This document shows, in pieces, positions 53,464-60,520 of a stretch of DNA of 64,000 nucleotides. Position numbers and translations under genes: made by a program. Position 1 is the first letter of the stretch, and every line of letters begins with the position of its first letter. The DNA comes from Cyclobacteriaceae bacterium (GTDB lineage Bacteria > Bacteroidota > Bacteroidia > Cytophagales > Cyclobacteriaceae). The notes under the pieces were generated by a model that did no database searches, had not been told where the DNA came from, and saw nothing but the letters and a program-made list of their open reading frames with translations. The stretch spans positions 186,001 to 250,000 of the forward strand of contig JANQSI010000018.1 of assembly GCA_028284125.1 (NCBI GenBank), in the 5' to 3' direction.

Positions 53464-56112
53464 ATGAAAGAAAAGAATCCTCCTCAATGGGCAGTCAAAA
53501 CCCTGGAATGGTTTTGTCCAGATCAGTTATATGAAGGAATAGTTGGAGATCTTCAGGAGCAATACGAGGAAGAAGTTAGTTCTTTAGGAACGCGCCGTGC
53601 AACACGCAGATTCTTGTTGGGAGTCATCCGATTTTTTCACCCATCCATCTTATTACGAAATCAAATGAAACAATTCAATTCAACTGTCATAGGAATGTAT
53701 AGAAGTCATTTTACAGTTGCTTATCGAAGCATGATGAGACACAAGTTTTACTCATTCATCAACATCTTCGGATTGGCGATGGCTGTAGCATTTGTGTTCT
53801 TAAGTTTCCTTTTTATCAATCAGGAATTACAATATGATCAGTTCCATTCAAACAAATCCATTTACCGGTTGTATGGTCAGGAAAGAGACGCAAAGGATCA
53901 AACGCTTTTGATAGACGGTTCAGCAATCATTTCAATTCCACTAGCACCAGACCTTGCTAGACAAGTCCCATCCATTACAAATCATACTCGCCTCGCAAGC
54001 AACAACGGTTCAGTATTACTGGGAAATACTCCTTATGATGAAGCCATACACTTCGTGGATAATGACTTCTTATCAATGTTCAGCTTCCCAATTGTTCATG
54101 GAACCTCAAATGCACTTAAGAATCCAAACTCAGTCGTTGTTTCAACAAAATATGCCCTCAAATATTTTGGTCAACCCGATGCGATTGGAAAAACACTTGA
54201 AATCACATTGAATGATAGTACGAGAACATTCGAGGTAAAAGCGGTTGTCGAAAACATGGAAAGAGAATCAAGTATAGCCTTCGATATTCTCGTTCCATTT
54301 GAAACCTTCAGCATTATAGCCCCTGGCTCAATGGACTCCTATAGAACAGCTAGTATCGAGGGATATGTTGTTTTTGAAAATCCAGATGTAGCAGAAGGGA
54401 TTTCACCATTGCTAAGTTCCGCGATAGCTAAAGAGGTTTCTGATGAAAATTACATTTTAGAAGTGGGCATTCAACCTATGTCTGCCTTGCACCTCGATCC
54501 TGATTTAACTGGAAATGCTAAATACACAGACCCACAAAAGTTGTATATCATCGCTGGCTTAGCAATGCTGGTTTTACTCGTAGCTGTCATTAATTATGTG
54601 ACATTGTCAACTAGTCACACACTTAGTCGGATGAGAGAAGTTGGACTGAGAAAAACATTGGGTGCATTCAAGCACCAGATAAGAATTCAACTTGTTACAG
54701 AATCATTCTTTCTCTCGTTTCTTGCGGTGTTGTTTGGTGTAGGATTAGCCTTTGTAATTACTCCTTTCTTCAGTCAATTACTCGATATTCCTCTGGTTTT
54801 CGAACTTAATTGGAACTCATTCATTTTCATCGTTTTCCTTTCATTTTCAATTGCGCTGATTTCTGGTATTATTCAATCCTTTTTGATCATCAAACACAAA
54901 ATAGTAGATGCACTAAAAGGAAATATCATCCTCAGAAAGGACGGCATATTGAATCAATCGCTCCTTGTTCTCCAGTTTTCTTTATCTATTATGTTAATAA
55001 TTGGAACCCTGGTGGTTCGTACACAAATGGATTTCATTCAGAGTAAGGATCTTGGCTATGATAAAGAGCGATTAATAGAGATAAACATGCAATCTCCTGC
55101 AGATATTGCCTCAGCTGAAAACCTGCTCAATCGACTCAGACTTGAATGGCAGAAAGACAGGAGAATTCTTGAAGTCTCAGGGTCAATGAATAGTTTCAGA
55201 GAACCATGGACCAAGTTTGGCTTTCGTCAAATTGATGAATCGATGGAACGGATCTATTTCAACAAAGTGGATGAAAACTATATGAAAACCATGGGTATCG
55301 AATTGGTTCGCGGAGTTGATTTTGCCCAAAATTCAGATAACAAAAACAAAGTAATGGTCAACGAAGCTTTGGTGAAGCATTTCGGCTGGGAAGATGCTTT
55401 GTCGGAACAAATTCCTGGTAAAAAGTTCAAGACGAGTCATCAGATTGTTGGTGTATTCAAAGATTTTCACTTTAGCACACTACACAACAAAATTGAACCA
55501 TTGGTTATTGCTGTCGATAAAGATCCGATCCTCGAAGGAATCAATGAGATCTCAACCTTTGTGTGGCCAATTAACATGTACACGATTGTATTAAGAGTTG
55601 GTCATGGCGATTTACGAGAAATTATGAGCGTAGTTGAAACTGGTTGGGAAGCAGCCAATCCGAATCAACCATTTGTTTATTCATTTGTGGATGATGTGCT
55701 AGCAAAAAACTACGAGGAGGAATCGCAATGGCAAAAAGTCACAGATTCTGCGTCTATATTTTCAATAGTGATCGCTTGGTTGGGTCTAATCGGGTTAACG
55801 AGATTGTCCGTTCAAAAACGAGAAAAGGAAATTGGAATAAGAAAAGTATTGGGATCTTCTATCGCCAATATCACAACGCTTCTTTCAAGGAAATTTTTGA
55901 TCTTGATCACTATTGCGAATGTCGTAGCTTGGCCACTCGCCTGGATTTTATCTGAAAAATGGCTGGAGGATTTTACTTATCGAATTTCCTTAAATCCACT
56001 GTTGTTTCTAGTCGGAGGTCTTGGAGTCTTAATTGTCTCGCTTGGGTCTGTTGGTTATCAATCGATGAGAGCTGCAGTATCCAATCCTGTGGATGCTTTG
56101 AAATGTCAATGA
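53464..56112 (+). CDS. MacB/FtsX-type ABC permease with N-terminal prefix domain
   Basis: An 882-residue permease. Residues 1-75 are a soluble prefix domain (PPQWAVKTLEWFCPDQLYEGIVGDLQEQYEEE). One helix near 100, a large outer MacB-PCD domain, three helices around 365-480, a second outer domain and three final helices (about 760-870, with KEIGIRKVLGSSIANITTLLSRKF) complete two FtsX units in one chain. No ATPase gene is adjacent. It is co-transcribed with PadR (2 bp). Likely an envelope transporter or a mechanotransmission device; substrate unknown. Confidence 0.9.
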   Translation: MKEKNPPQWAVKTLEWFCPDQLYEGIVGDLQEQYEEEVSSLGTRRATRRFLLGVIRFFHPSILLRNQMKQFNSTVIGMYRSHFTVAYRSMMRHKFYSFINIFGLAMAVAFVFLSFLFINQELQYDQFHSNKSIYRLYGQERDAKDQTLLIDGSAIISIPLAPDLARQVPSITNHTRLASNNGSVLLGNTPYDEAIHFVDNDFLSMFSFPIVHGTSNALKNPNSVVVSTKYALKYFGQPDAIGKTLEITLNDSTRTFEVKAVVENMERESSIAFDILVPFETFSIIAPGSMDSYRTASIEGYVVFENPDVAEGISPLLSSAIAKEVSDENYILEVGIQPMSALHLDPDLTGNAKYTDPQKLYIIAGLAMLVLLVAVINYVTLSTSHTLSRMREVGLRKTLGAFKHQIRIQLVTESFFLSFLAVLFGVGLAFVITPFFSQLLDIPLVFELNWNSFIFIVFLSFSIALISGIIQSFLIIKHKIVDALKGNIILRKDGILNQSLLVLQFSLSIMLIIGTLVVRTQMDFIQSKDLGYDKERLIEINMQSPADIASAENLLNRLRLEWQKDRRILEVSGSMNSFREPWTKFGFRQIDESMERIYFNKVDENYMKTMGIELVRGVDFAQNSDNKNKVMVNEALVKHFGWEDALSEQIPGKKFKTSHQIVGVFKDFHFSTLHNKIEPLVIAVDKDPILEGINEISTFVWPINMYTIVLRVGHGDLREIMSVVETGWEAANPNQPFVYSFVDDVLAKNYEEESQWQKVTDSASIFSIVIAWLGLIGLTRLSVQKREKEIGIRKVLGSSIANITTLLSRKFLILITIANVVAWPLAWILSEKWLEDFTYRISLNPLLFLVGGLGVLIVSLGSVGYQSMRAAVSNPVDALKCQ

Positions 56113-56116
56113 GGCT

Positions 56117-56923
56117 TCAAGGAGTCGAATTTTCCTTTATCTCGACAAAATTTCCCTCTGGGTCTCGACAAATGATACGATCTTTTTTAGAAGTAAAGGA
56201 AATGTTCTCAACTTCCAATTTGGACTTGATTTGCTCGAGATCTTCCGCTTCCATCATCAAAACTACCTGACTGTGCTTACCATAAGAAGCTGAATTTTTC
56301 ATCAAACTCTCTTTATAGTGGATCATGAAAGCAAAGCTGCCGTCAGAATGTTTTAATGGGAGGGCATCTGGCAGGTAGTTTCTTGACAATTCTTCGTACC
56401 CAAGTATTTTTTCGTAAAAATGAACAGCAGCATCCATATCAGAAATGGTCACTCCTGTATTGTAGACATTTAAACCCTCGAACATTTGAACAGGTCGTAT
56501 CTGAACTTCTATGGTGGTAAATACATTTCCCGAAGGATCTTCGAAAGGAATATGAATACCAACTCCGTTTCGACTGAGAAGAGAATCATGAAGAGTTACT
56601 TCTTGGTTCCTTAAAGCGTCAATCGTAAGCAACAATTTGTAAGTCTGGAATGAAAGACCGGTTCTCGCCTCGTTTGGATAGTTTCCTACTGCCGATTCTT
56701 CGGATTTTTCTAAAACAATTGGCCAGGCATTTGAATTCAAACTAATTGTATTCTTACTCCGAGAAGCAATTTTCAGATTCAAGTTTTTCTGGTAAAAATC
56801 CTCAGCAAGTTCAAGGTCATGTACGAAAATCTTTATGCCGCTGAATCGAACTTCCTGTGCAATGGATGTGAGTGTCAAACACAGAAAGAAGAGGATTTGA
56901 AAAAACTTGACTTTCGCTTCCAT
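56117..56923 (-). CDS. Exported two-domain VOC (glyoxalase-fold) protein
   Basis: A 268-residue protein with a signal peptide (QILFFLCLTLTSIAQ). Two VOC modules: IKIFVHDLELAEDFYQKNLNLKIASRSKNTISL (first) and LNVYNTGVTISDMDAAVHFYEKILGYEEL (second), each ending with a DPSGNVF or DPEGNFVEI metal-side strand. It may bind or break down a small molecule in the periplasm. Its ATG overlaps the DUF6265 stop by 1 bp, so it is the last gene of the ECF sigma operon. Confidence 0.86.
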   Translation of the reverse strand: MEAKVKFFQILFFLCLTLTSIAQEVRFSGIKIFVHDLELAEDFYQKNLNLKIASRSKNTISLNSNAWPIVLEKSEESAVGNYPNEARTGLSFQTYKLLLTIDALRNQEVTLHDSLLSRNGVGIHIPFEDPSGNVFTTIEVQIRPVQMFEGLNVYNTGVTISDMDAAVHFYEKILGYEELSRNYLPDALPLKHSDGSFAFMIHYKESLMKNSASYGKHSQVVLMMEAEDLEQIKSKLEVENISFTSKKDRIICRDPEGNFVEIKENSTP

Positions 56924-57387
56924 TATCTTCTTTTCATTTTGAAGACTTCCGTTTCAATTCGGTCTTGGTATTTCAGTCTTAAACGAATTTCCATCTCGGA
57001 ATCAGACTTTCTTTCAAAAACCAATCCCTTTAGTTCTATTTTGTCTTTGGTGTAGTCAACCATTTCGAAGGTCACAAAGTCCTCTTTAGTTTCCCAACCG
57101 ACCAGGTCAGGAGTAAAGTGCTTTAACTTCAGGCCTGATTCATCTAGCACCAAAAACTCATAGAAATTCAGTGATCCATCTCCCTTGTGATGGCGATAAA
57201 CTCCCATCATGGTGCCGTCTTCTGAAGGTGGCGACCACATTTCTTCAGAGACGCCTCCAAATCCATCGCCAACCCAACTTCCTACTAGCCAAGAATAGTC
57301 GTTGATATCAAATTTCTTCTTTTCCGGATCGGAACTAAGGCCAAGTGTACTGATCAACAGGGCACAGACAAATAATTTCGCTTTCAT
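56923..57387 (-). CDS. DUF6265 family exported protein
   Basis: A 154-residue protein with a signal peptide (MKAKLFVCALLISTLGLSS). I chose ATG 57387; the ATG 8 codons upstream adds a charged extension. The domain YSWLVGSWVGDGFGGVSEEMWSPPSEDGTMMGVYRHHKGDG...YEFLVLDE is characteristic of DUF6265, a calycin-like barrel. Function unknown. It lies between the YCII-domain membrane protein and the VOC protein. Confidence 0.86.
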   Translation of the reverse strand: MKAKLFVCALLISTLGLSSDPEKKKFDINDYSWLVGSWVGDGFGGVSEEMWSPPSEDGTMMGVYRHHKGDGSLNFYEFLVLDESGLKLKHFTPDLVGWETKEDFVTFEMVDYTKDKIELKGLVFERKSDSEMEIRLRLKYQDRIETEVFKMKRR

Positions 57388-57418
57388 GATTTTTCTTCTT
57401 TTTACTTCCAACTGATGA

Positions 57419-57988
57419 TTACCGCACCATGTAAGGTTTCACTTCCACGCTACCACCATATTTTACATGAGGGTTTTCTTCTGCAACTTGAATTGCTTCT
57501 TCCAGTGAATTTGCCTCAAGAATGAAATAGCCTGTTGTTCTAACGTCTGCCTGATCCCCCACTTCGTTGCGTGAATTACTTTTTACAATTGTGGCTTCAT
57601 TTTTCAATTCCTGGCCAGTAATCTTAATTCCTCGTTCAAAAGTGTTTTCCATCCATGTCTTGTATTCTTCAAACATGGCCATCGGATCTCCTGGATTAAA
57701 GTTTGCATCTTCGTGTAGTAAGAGCATGTAGCCCTTGGTTGGTTCAATTTCTACCATTGTATTAGTTTTTGATTGTTCATAAAACATCCCTCCGAAAAAC
57801 AGGAGGATGGAAGCAGCAATCGAGGCTGTCCATTTTAAATAGTTATTCATTGTTATAGATCTTTTGATCAGACCTTCTTTCTGAAGTTGTCCTACTATGT
57901 TCTTTTCCAGTCGTTTAGGAGGCGTTTTTTCACGCTCCAAAGCACCAAACAATTTCTTTTCAGCTTCCGATAGATGATCTTCACTCAT
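57419..57988 (-). CDS. Membrane protein with anti-sigma-like N-terminus and YCII domain
   Basis: A 189-residue protein. Residues 1-65 are cytoplasmic and helical (LSEAEKKLFGALEREKTPPKRLEKNIVGQLQKEG). One membrane helix (WTASIAASILLFFGGMFY, about 69-86) follows. The outer part from about 100 is a YCII/DGPF-type domain: YMLLLHEDANFNPGDPMAMFEEYKTWMENTFERGIKITGQEL and GYFILEANSLEEAIQVAEENPHVKYGGSVEVKPYM. The DGPF..K motif itself is missing. It overlaps the ECF sigma stop by 4 bp, the normal place of an anti-sigma factor. A sensor-anti-sigma role is inferred. Confidence 0.82.
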   Translation of the reverse strand: MSEDHLSEAEKKLFGALEREKTPPKRLEKNIVGQLQKEGLIKRSITMNNYLKWTASIAASILLFFGGMFYEQSKTNTMVEIEPTKGYMLLLHEDANFNPGDPMAMFEEYKTWMENTFERGIKITGQELKNEATIVKSNSRNEVGDQADVRTTGYFILEANSLEEAIQVAEENPHVKYGGSVEVKPYMVR

Positions 57989-58518
57989 GACTCGTTCCTT
58001 TTAGATGTATCCTCACTTAAATATTCCCGAAGCGCTTTTCTTGCATAAAAAAGCTGGCTTTTGCTAGTTCCTTCTGTGATGTCCAGAAGCTCTGCAATTT
58101 CCTTGTGCTTGTATCCTTCAATGTCGTGGAGGATAATTACTTGTCTGTATCCTGGAGGAAGTTCTGCAATCCCGTTTTCAAGATCATGAGCCGAGGCGAA
58201 AGACATTTCTGATGAAGCTTCTAACTTCATTTCTTCGGTAATGTCCATCGCGAGCTCTTTTTCCTTTCTTTTGGATCGTGATAGATTGATCAAAATTCCA
58301 ATCAACCAGGTTTTCAGCTCTGACCGCCATTCAAAGTGTTCCAACTTTCGAATGGCAACCACCCACATTTCTTGAACTAACTCTTCAGATTGATATTCAT
58401 CTTGTGTGAGCCGAAGTGCCATTCGGTATAGGTGCGGTGTTTTGGACCTATATAAATTCAGAAAAGCATTTTCGCTTCTGGATGTTAAAAACTCATTTAC
58501 CAATTTTCGGTCGTCCAC
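57985..58518 (-). CDS. ECF-type RNA polymerase sigma factor
   Basis: A 177-residue sigma-70 family member starting at GTG 58518. Region 2 is LYRSKTPHLYRMALRLTQDEYQSEELVQEMWVVAIRKLEHF. Region 4 is IAELPPGYRQVIILHDIEGYKHKEIAELLDITEGTSKSQLFYARKALREYL. No C-terminal extension. The four-gene operon runs sigma, YCII membrane protein, DUF6265, VOC. A 41-bp tandem array lies 76 bp upstream. Confidence 0.94.
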   Translation of the reverse strand: MDDRKLVNEFLTSRSENAFLNLYRSKTPHLYRMALRLTQDEYQSEELVQEMWVVAIRKLEHFEWRSELKTWLIGILINLSRSKRKEKELAMDITEEMKLEASSEMSFASAHDLENGIAELPPGYRQVIILHDIEGYKHKEIAELLDITEGTSKSQLFYARKALREYLSEDTSKRNES

Positions 58519-58593
58519 TTTTTAGGATTTTCCTATAAGTTAGAGAAGTGGACCAAAAGGTTGGTTGGGGGTGAAAAAAATGTTCGAAAAGTT

Positions 58594-58820
58594 TTGGGAA
58601 CGATAGCTACCACATTGGAATCTCAGCTACCATGTCGGGAACGACAGCTACCACGCTAGAATCACAGCTACCATGTCGGGAACGACAGATCCCACACAGG
58701 AATCGCGGCTACCATGTCAGGAACGATAGCTACCGAGCTGGAATCGTAGCTACCAGGTCGGGAACGACAGCTACCGCACTGGAATCGTAGCTACCATGTC
58801 AGGAACGACAGCTCCCACTC
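58594..58820. repeat. 41-bp tandem repeat array, about 5.5 units
   Basis: Units begin at 58594, 58635, 58676, 58717, 58758 and 58799 (partial), exactly 41 bp apart. Each unit consists of two related halves, GGGAACGACAGCTACCA... and GGAATCGTAGCTACCA..., so the underlying motif GGAAnnnnAGCTACC recurs about every 20 bp, 11 times. Units are 75-90 percent alike by eye. The period is not a multiple of three and no frame stays open, so it is non-coding. It fills the gap between the DinB stop and the ECF sigma start. Confidence 0.93.
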
Positions 58821-58849
58821 AGTGAGTAGATACTGAAGAAAAAACTTTC

Positions 58850-59371
58850 TTAATTATATCCATACCTTGGTGGAACAATTCCATTAATTCTCAAGTAGAG
58901 AACAGCTTTCGCCCGATGATTCGTGATATGATCAAACATGAACGATATGGACTGTCTTTTATTCAATGGTGGATTTCCAAAATCCTTGCCTTTTTTTGTT
59001 AAATCCTCCTCTTCCAAGTTGTTAATCGTACCCATGGTTTCTTCGAAAGCTTCCTCGAGTAGGCTTACAATTTCTTGCTTTGACATTTTCGAAGCATTTG
59101 GCTCATCTGAATTCCATCGTTGATTCTTTAGAAATCTGTGTTCCATCGAACGCATGCTGTTGGCAATGTGCGCCATTTGTTGGCCAAAACTCATTACCTC
59201 TTTGGTCGGTTGCCAGTTATATTTTTCTTCCGGCATGGCCTTTGCCACTTCCAACGTGCGAACTTTACAGTTATCCCAAATTTTGGAATACTCTTTTGAA
59301 TAAGAATTCATTTGAGCATACGCTGAAGAAGTAAAAAATAGAAGTAGTAGCAGGTAATTGGCTTTGTTCAT
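58850..59371 (-). CDS. Exported DinB/YfiT-like four-helix protein
   Basis: A 173-residue protein with a signal peptide (MNKANYLLLLLFFTSSAYAQ). I chose ATG 59371; the ATG 6 codons upstream does not fit. The DinB helical bundle is seen as LEVAKAMPEEKYNWQPTKEVMSFGQQMAHIANSMRSMEHRFL, with HIANSM and FDHITNHRAKAVLYLRINGIVPP carrying the metal-binding His residues. Members often act as metal-dependent thiol transferases, in some bacteria with bacillithiol. Export is unusual but seen in Bacteroidota. Confidence 0.88.
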   Translation of the reverse strand: MNKANYLLLLLFFTSSAYAQMNSYSKEYSKIWDNCKVRTLEVAKAMPEEKYNWQPTKEVMSFGQQMAHIANSMRSMEHRFLKNQRWNSDEPNASKMSKQEIVSLLEEAFEETMGTINNLEEEDLTKKGKDFGNPPLNKRQSISFMFDHITNHRAKAVLYLRINGIVPPRYGYN

Positions 59372-59397
59372 AATTGGGGTAATTAACATGTCATATT

Positions 59398-59422
59398 GTG
59401 AACCGGTGTCTCACCGGTTCGC
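59398..59422. promoter_or_regulatory. Strong hairpin upstream of DinB gene
   Basis: GAACCGGTG/CACCGGTTC (59400-59408, 59412-59420) around a TCT loop, extended by a G-C and a wobble pair. It lies 27 bp before the DinB ATG. There is no T-run on the minus strand, so it is either a weak terminator for the upstream operon or a leader structure. Confidence 0.6.
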
Positions 59423-59517
59423 CTTTCATTCCCCAATTTTCTTGCTCAAAAGAAACGACCATGTCCTGATTTCATAAATCTGGAGATGATAAGCTGTTAT
59501 TCTGCCAGTGGTTGGAC

Positions 59518-59910
59518 TTAACCTTTCTCTTTCAGTCTTCCGGCCAGCACTGCCACCTGCAGTTCCATCCGCTTTATCTCCCGAATGAGCGCATTCTTAT
59601 GGATTTCCATCCAATGGAAAAGTTTAAGCATGACAACCGCAATCATGGAAAAGAATGCAATCGCACCAAACTTCATCATTTGGACAATATCTGTGGTATT
59701 GAAAAATTTGATCGCGAAATAAACGGCACAGACGAACCAGGCCAGTTGAATAATCAATGTCAATACGTTCAGCCACTTCATCTTACCTGTAAATAATCCT
59801 CCGACCATTTCGGGTAAACCTTGCTCATCTAGTTTATGGTAAAACTCTGCTTCCTCCTCGGTCAATGCTTTTTCAATCAACCGATCAATTTCTTCTTTCT
59901 CCGTTTTCAT
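59518..59910 (-). CDS. DUF6768-like membrane protein, sigma-factor partner
   Basis: A 130-residue inner-membrane protein. A cytoplasmic N-terminus (KEEIDRLIEKALTEEEAEFYHKLDEQGLPEMVGGLFTGKMKWLN) precedes two helices (VLTLIIQLAWFVCAVYFAI; MMKFGAIAFFSMIAVVMLKLF) and a cytoplasmic coiled coil (EIHKNALIREIKRMELQVAVLAGRL). I recall DUF6768 proteins with this start. It overlaps the second ECF sigma by 4 bp and so occupies the anti-sigma position. Confidence 0.75.
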   Translation of the reverse strand: MKTEKEEIDRLIEKALTEEEAEFYHKLDEQGLPEMVGGLFTGKMKWLNVLTLIIQLAWFVCAVYFAIKFFNTTDIVQMMKFGAIAFFSMIAVVMLKLFHWMEIHKNALIREIKRMELQVAVLAGRLKEKG

Positions 59911-60464
59911 GATTCTATTGTTTTTTCCTTTAACATCTTTTTCAATTTTTCTCTAGCCTTAAAAAGCCTTGATTTTACAGTTCCAGCTGGAATGTCCAGA
60001 ATTCTTCCAATGCTCAAAATATCAAGATTTTCCTGATAGAACATTCGAACTACTACTTGCTGTTGGTCCGGAAGTTCACCAATCGCAACACGCAGTTGAA
60101 GAAGAATTTCATCGCTAGGCGTTTCTTGATTTTCCATAAATTCTTCTTGAGCAGTTCTTCTGGTCTCTTCTCGCCTCCTGCTTAGTTGGTTTGCGCGAAT
60201 CCAGTCGATCGCTTTAGCAGTAGCAATTCTTAAAGACCACCATTCGAAAGCTCCCGGATCCTTTAAGGATTTCAACTTTCGGATAATCGTAATCCAAACT
60301 TCCTGAGAAATGTCTTTTGAGGCTGTAGCGTCCTGAGTGGTCAGATAAACTCTTCTAAGTATCCGAGAATCCCATCTTTTGACGAGGAGTTCAAGCGCTT
60401 TACGATCACCTTGCTGGCAATTAACAACGAGCCATTCATCTATTACGTGATTTGAATTCCTCAT
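59907..60464 (-). CDS. ECF-type RNA polymerase sigma factor
   Basis: A 185-residue sigma factor: region 2 LELLVKRWDSRILRRVYLTTQDATASKDISQEVWITIIRKLKSLKDPGAFEWWSLRIATAKAIDW and region 4 VAIGELPDQQQVVVRMFYQENLDILSIGRILDIPAGTVKSRLFKAREKLKKML. The linker is long and Arg/Glu-rich. It is followed by the DUF6768-like membrane protein. It resembles the first ECF only in family features. Confidence 0.94.
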   Translation of the reverse strand: MRNSNHVIDEWLVVNCQQGDRKALELLVKRWDSRILRRVYLTTQDATASKDISQEVWITIIRKLKSLKDPGAFEWWSLRIATAKAIDWIRANQLSRRREETRRTAQEEFMENQETPSDEILLQLRVAIGELPDQQQVVVRMFYQENLDILSIGRILDIPAGTVKSRLFKAREKLKKMLKEKTIES

Positions 60465-60520
60465 CCAACCTAAAAGTCGGAGAAAATCCGAAAAGGTTCA
60501 TGGTGTGTTATCAAAAAGTG

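Noticed and set aside
58594-58820. CRISPR array at the 41-bp repeat
   Set aside because: Repeats are directly adjacent with no unique spacers, units are degenerate, and no cas gene is present.
58594-58820. Coding repeat protein at the 41-bp array
   Set aside because: A 41-bp period shifts the frame at each unit and no open frame crosses the array.
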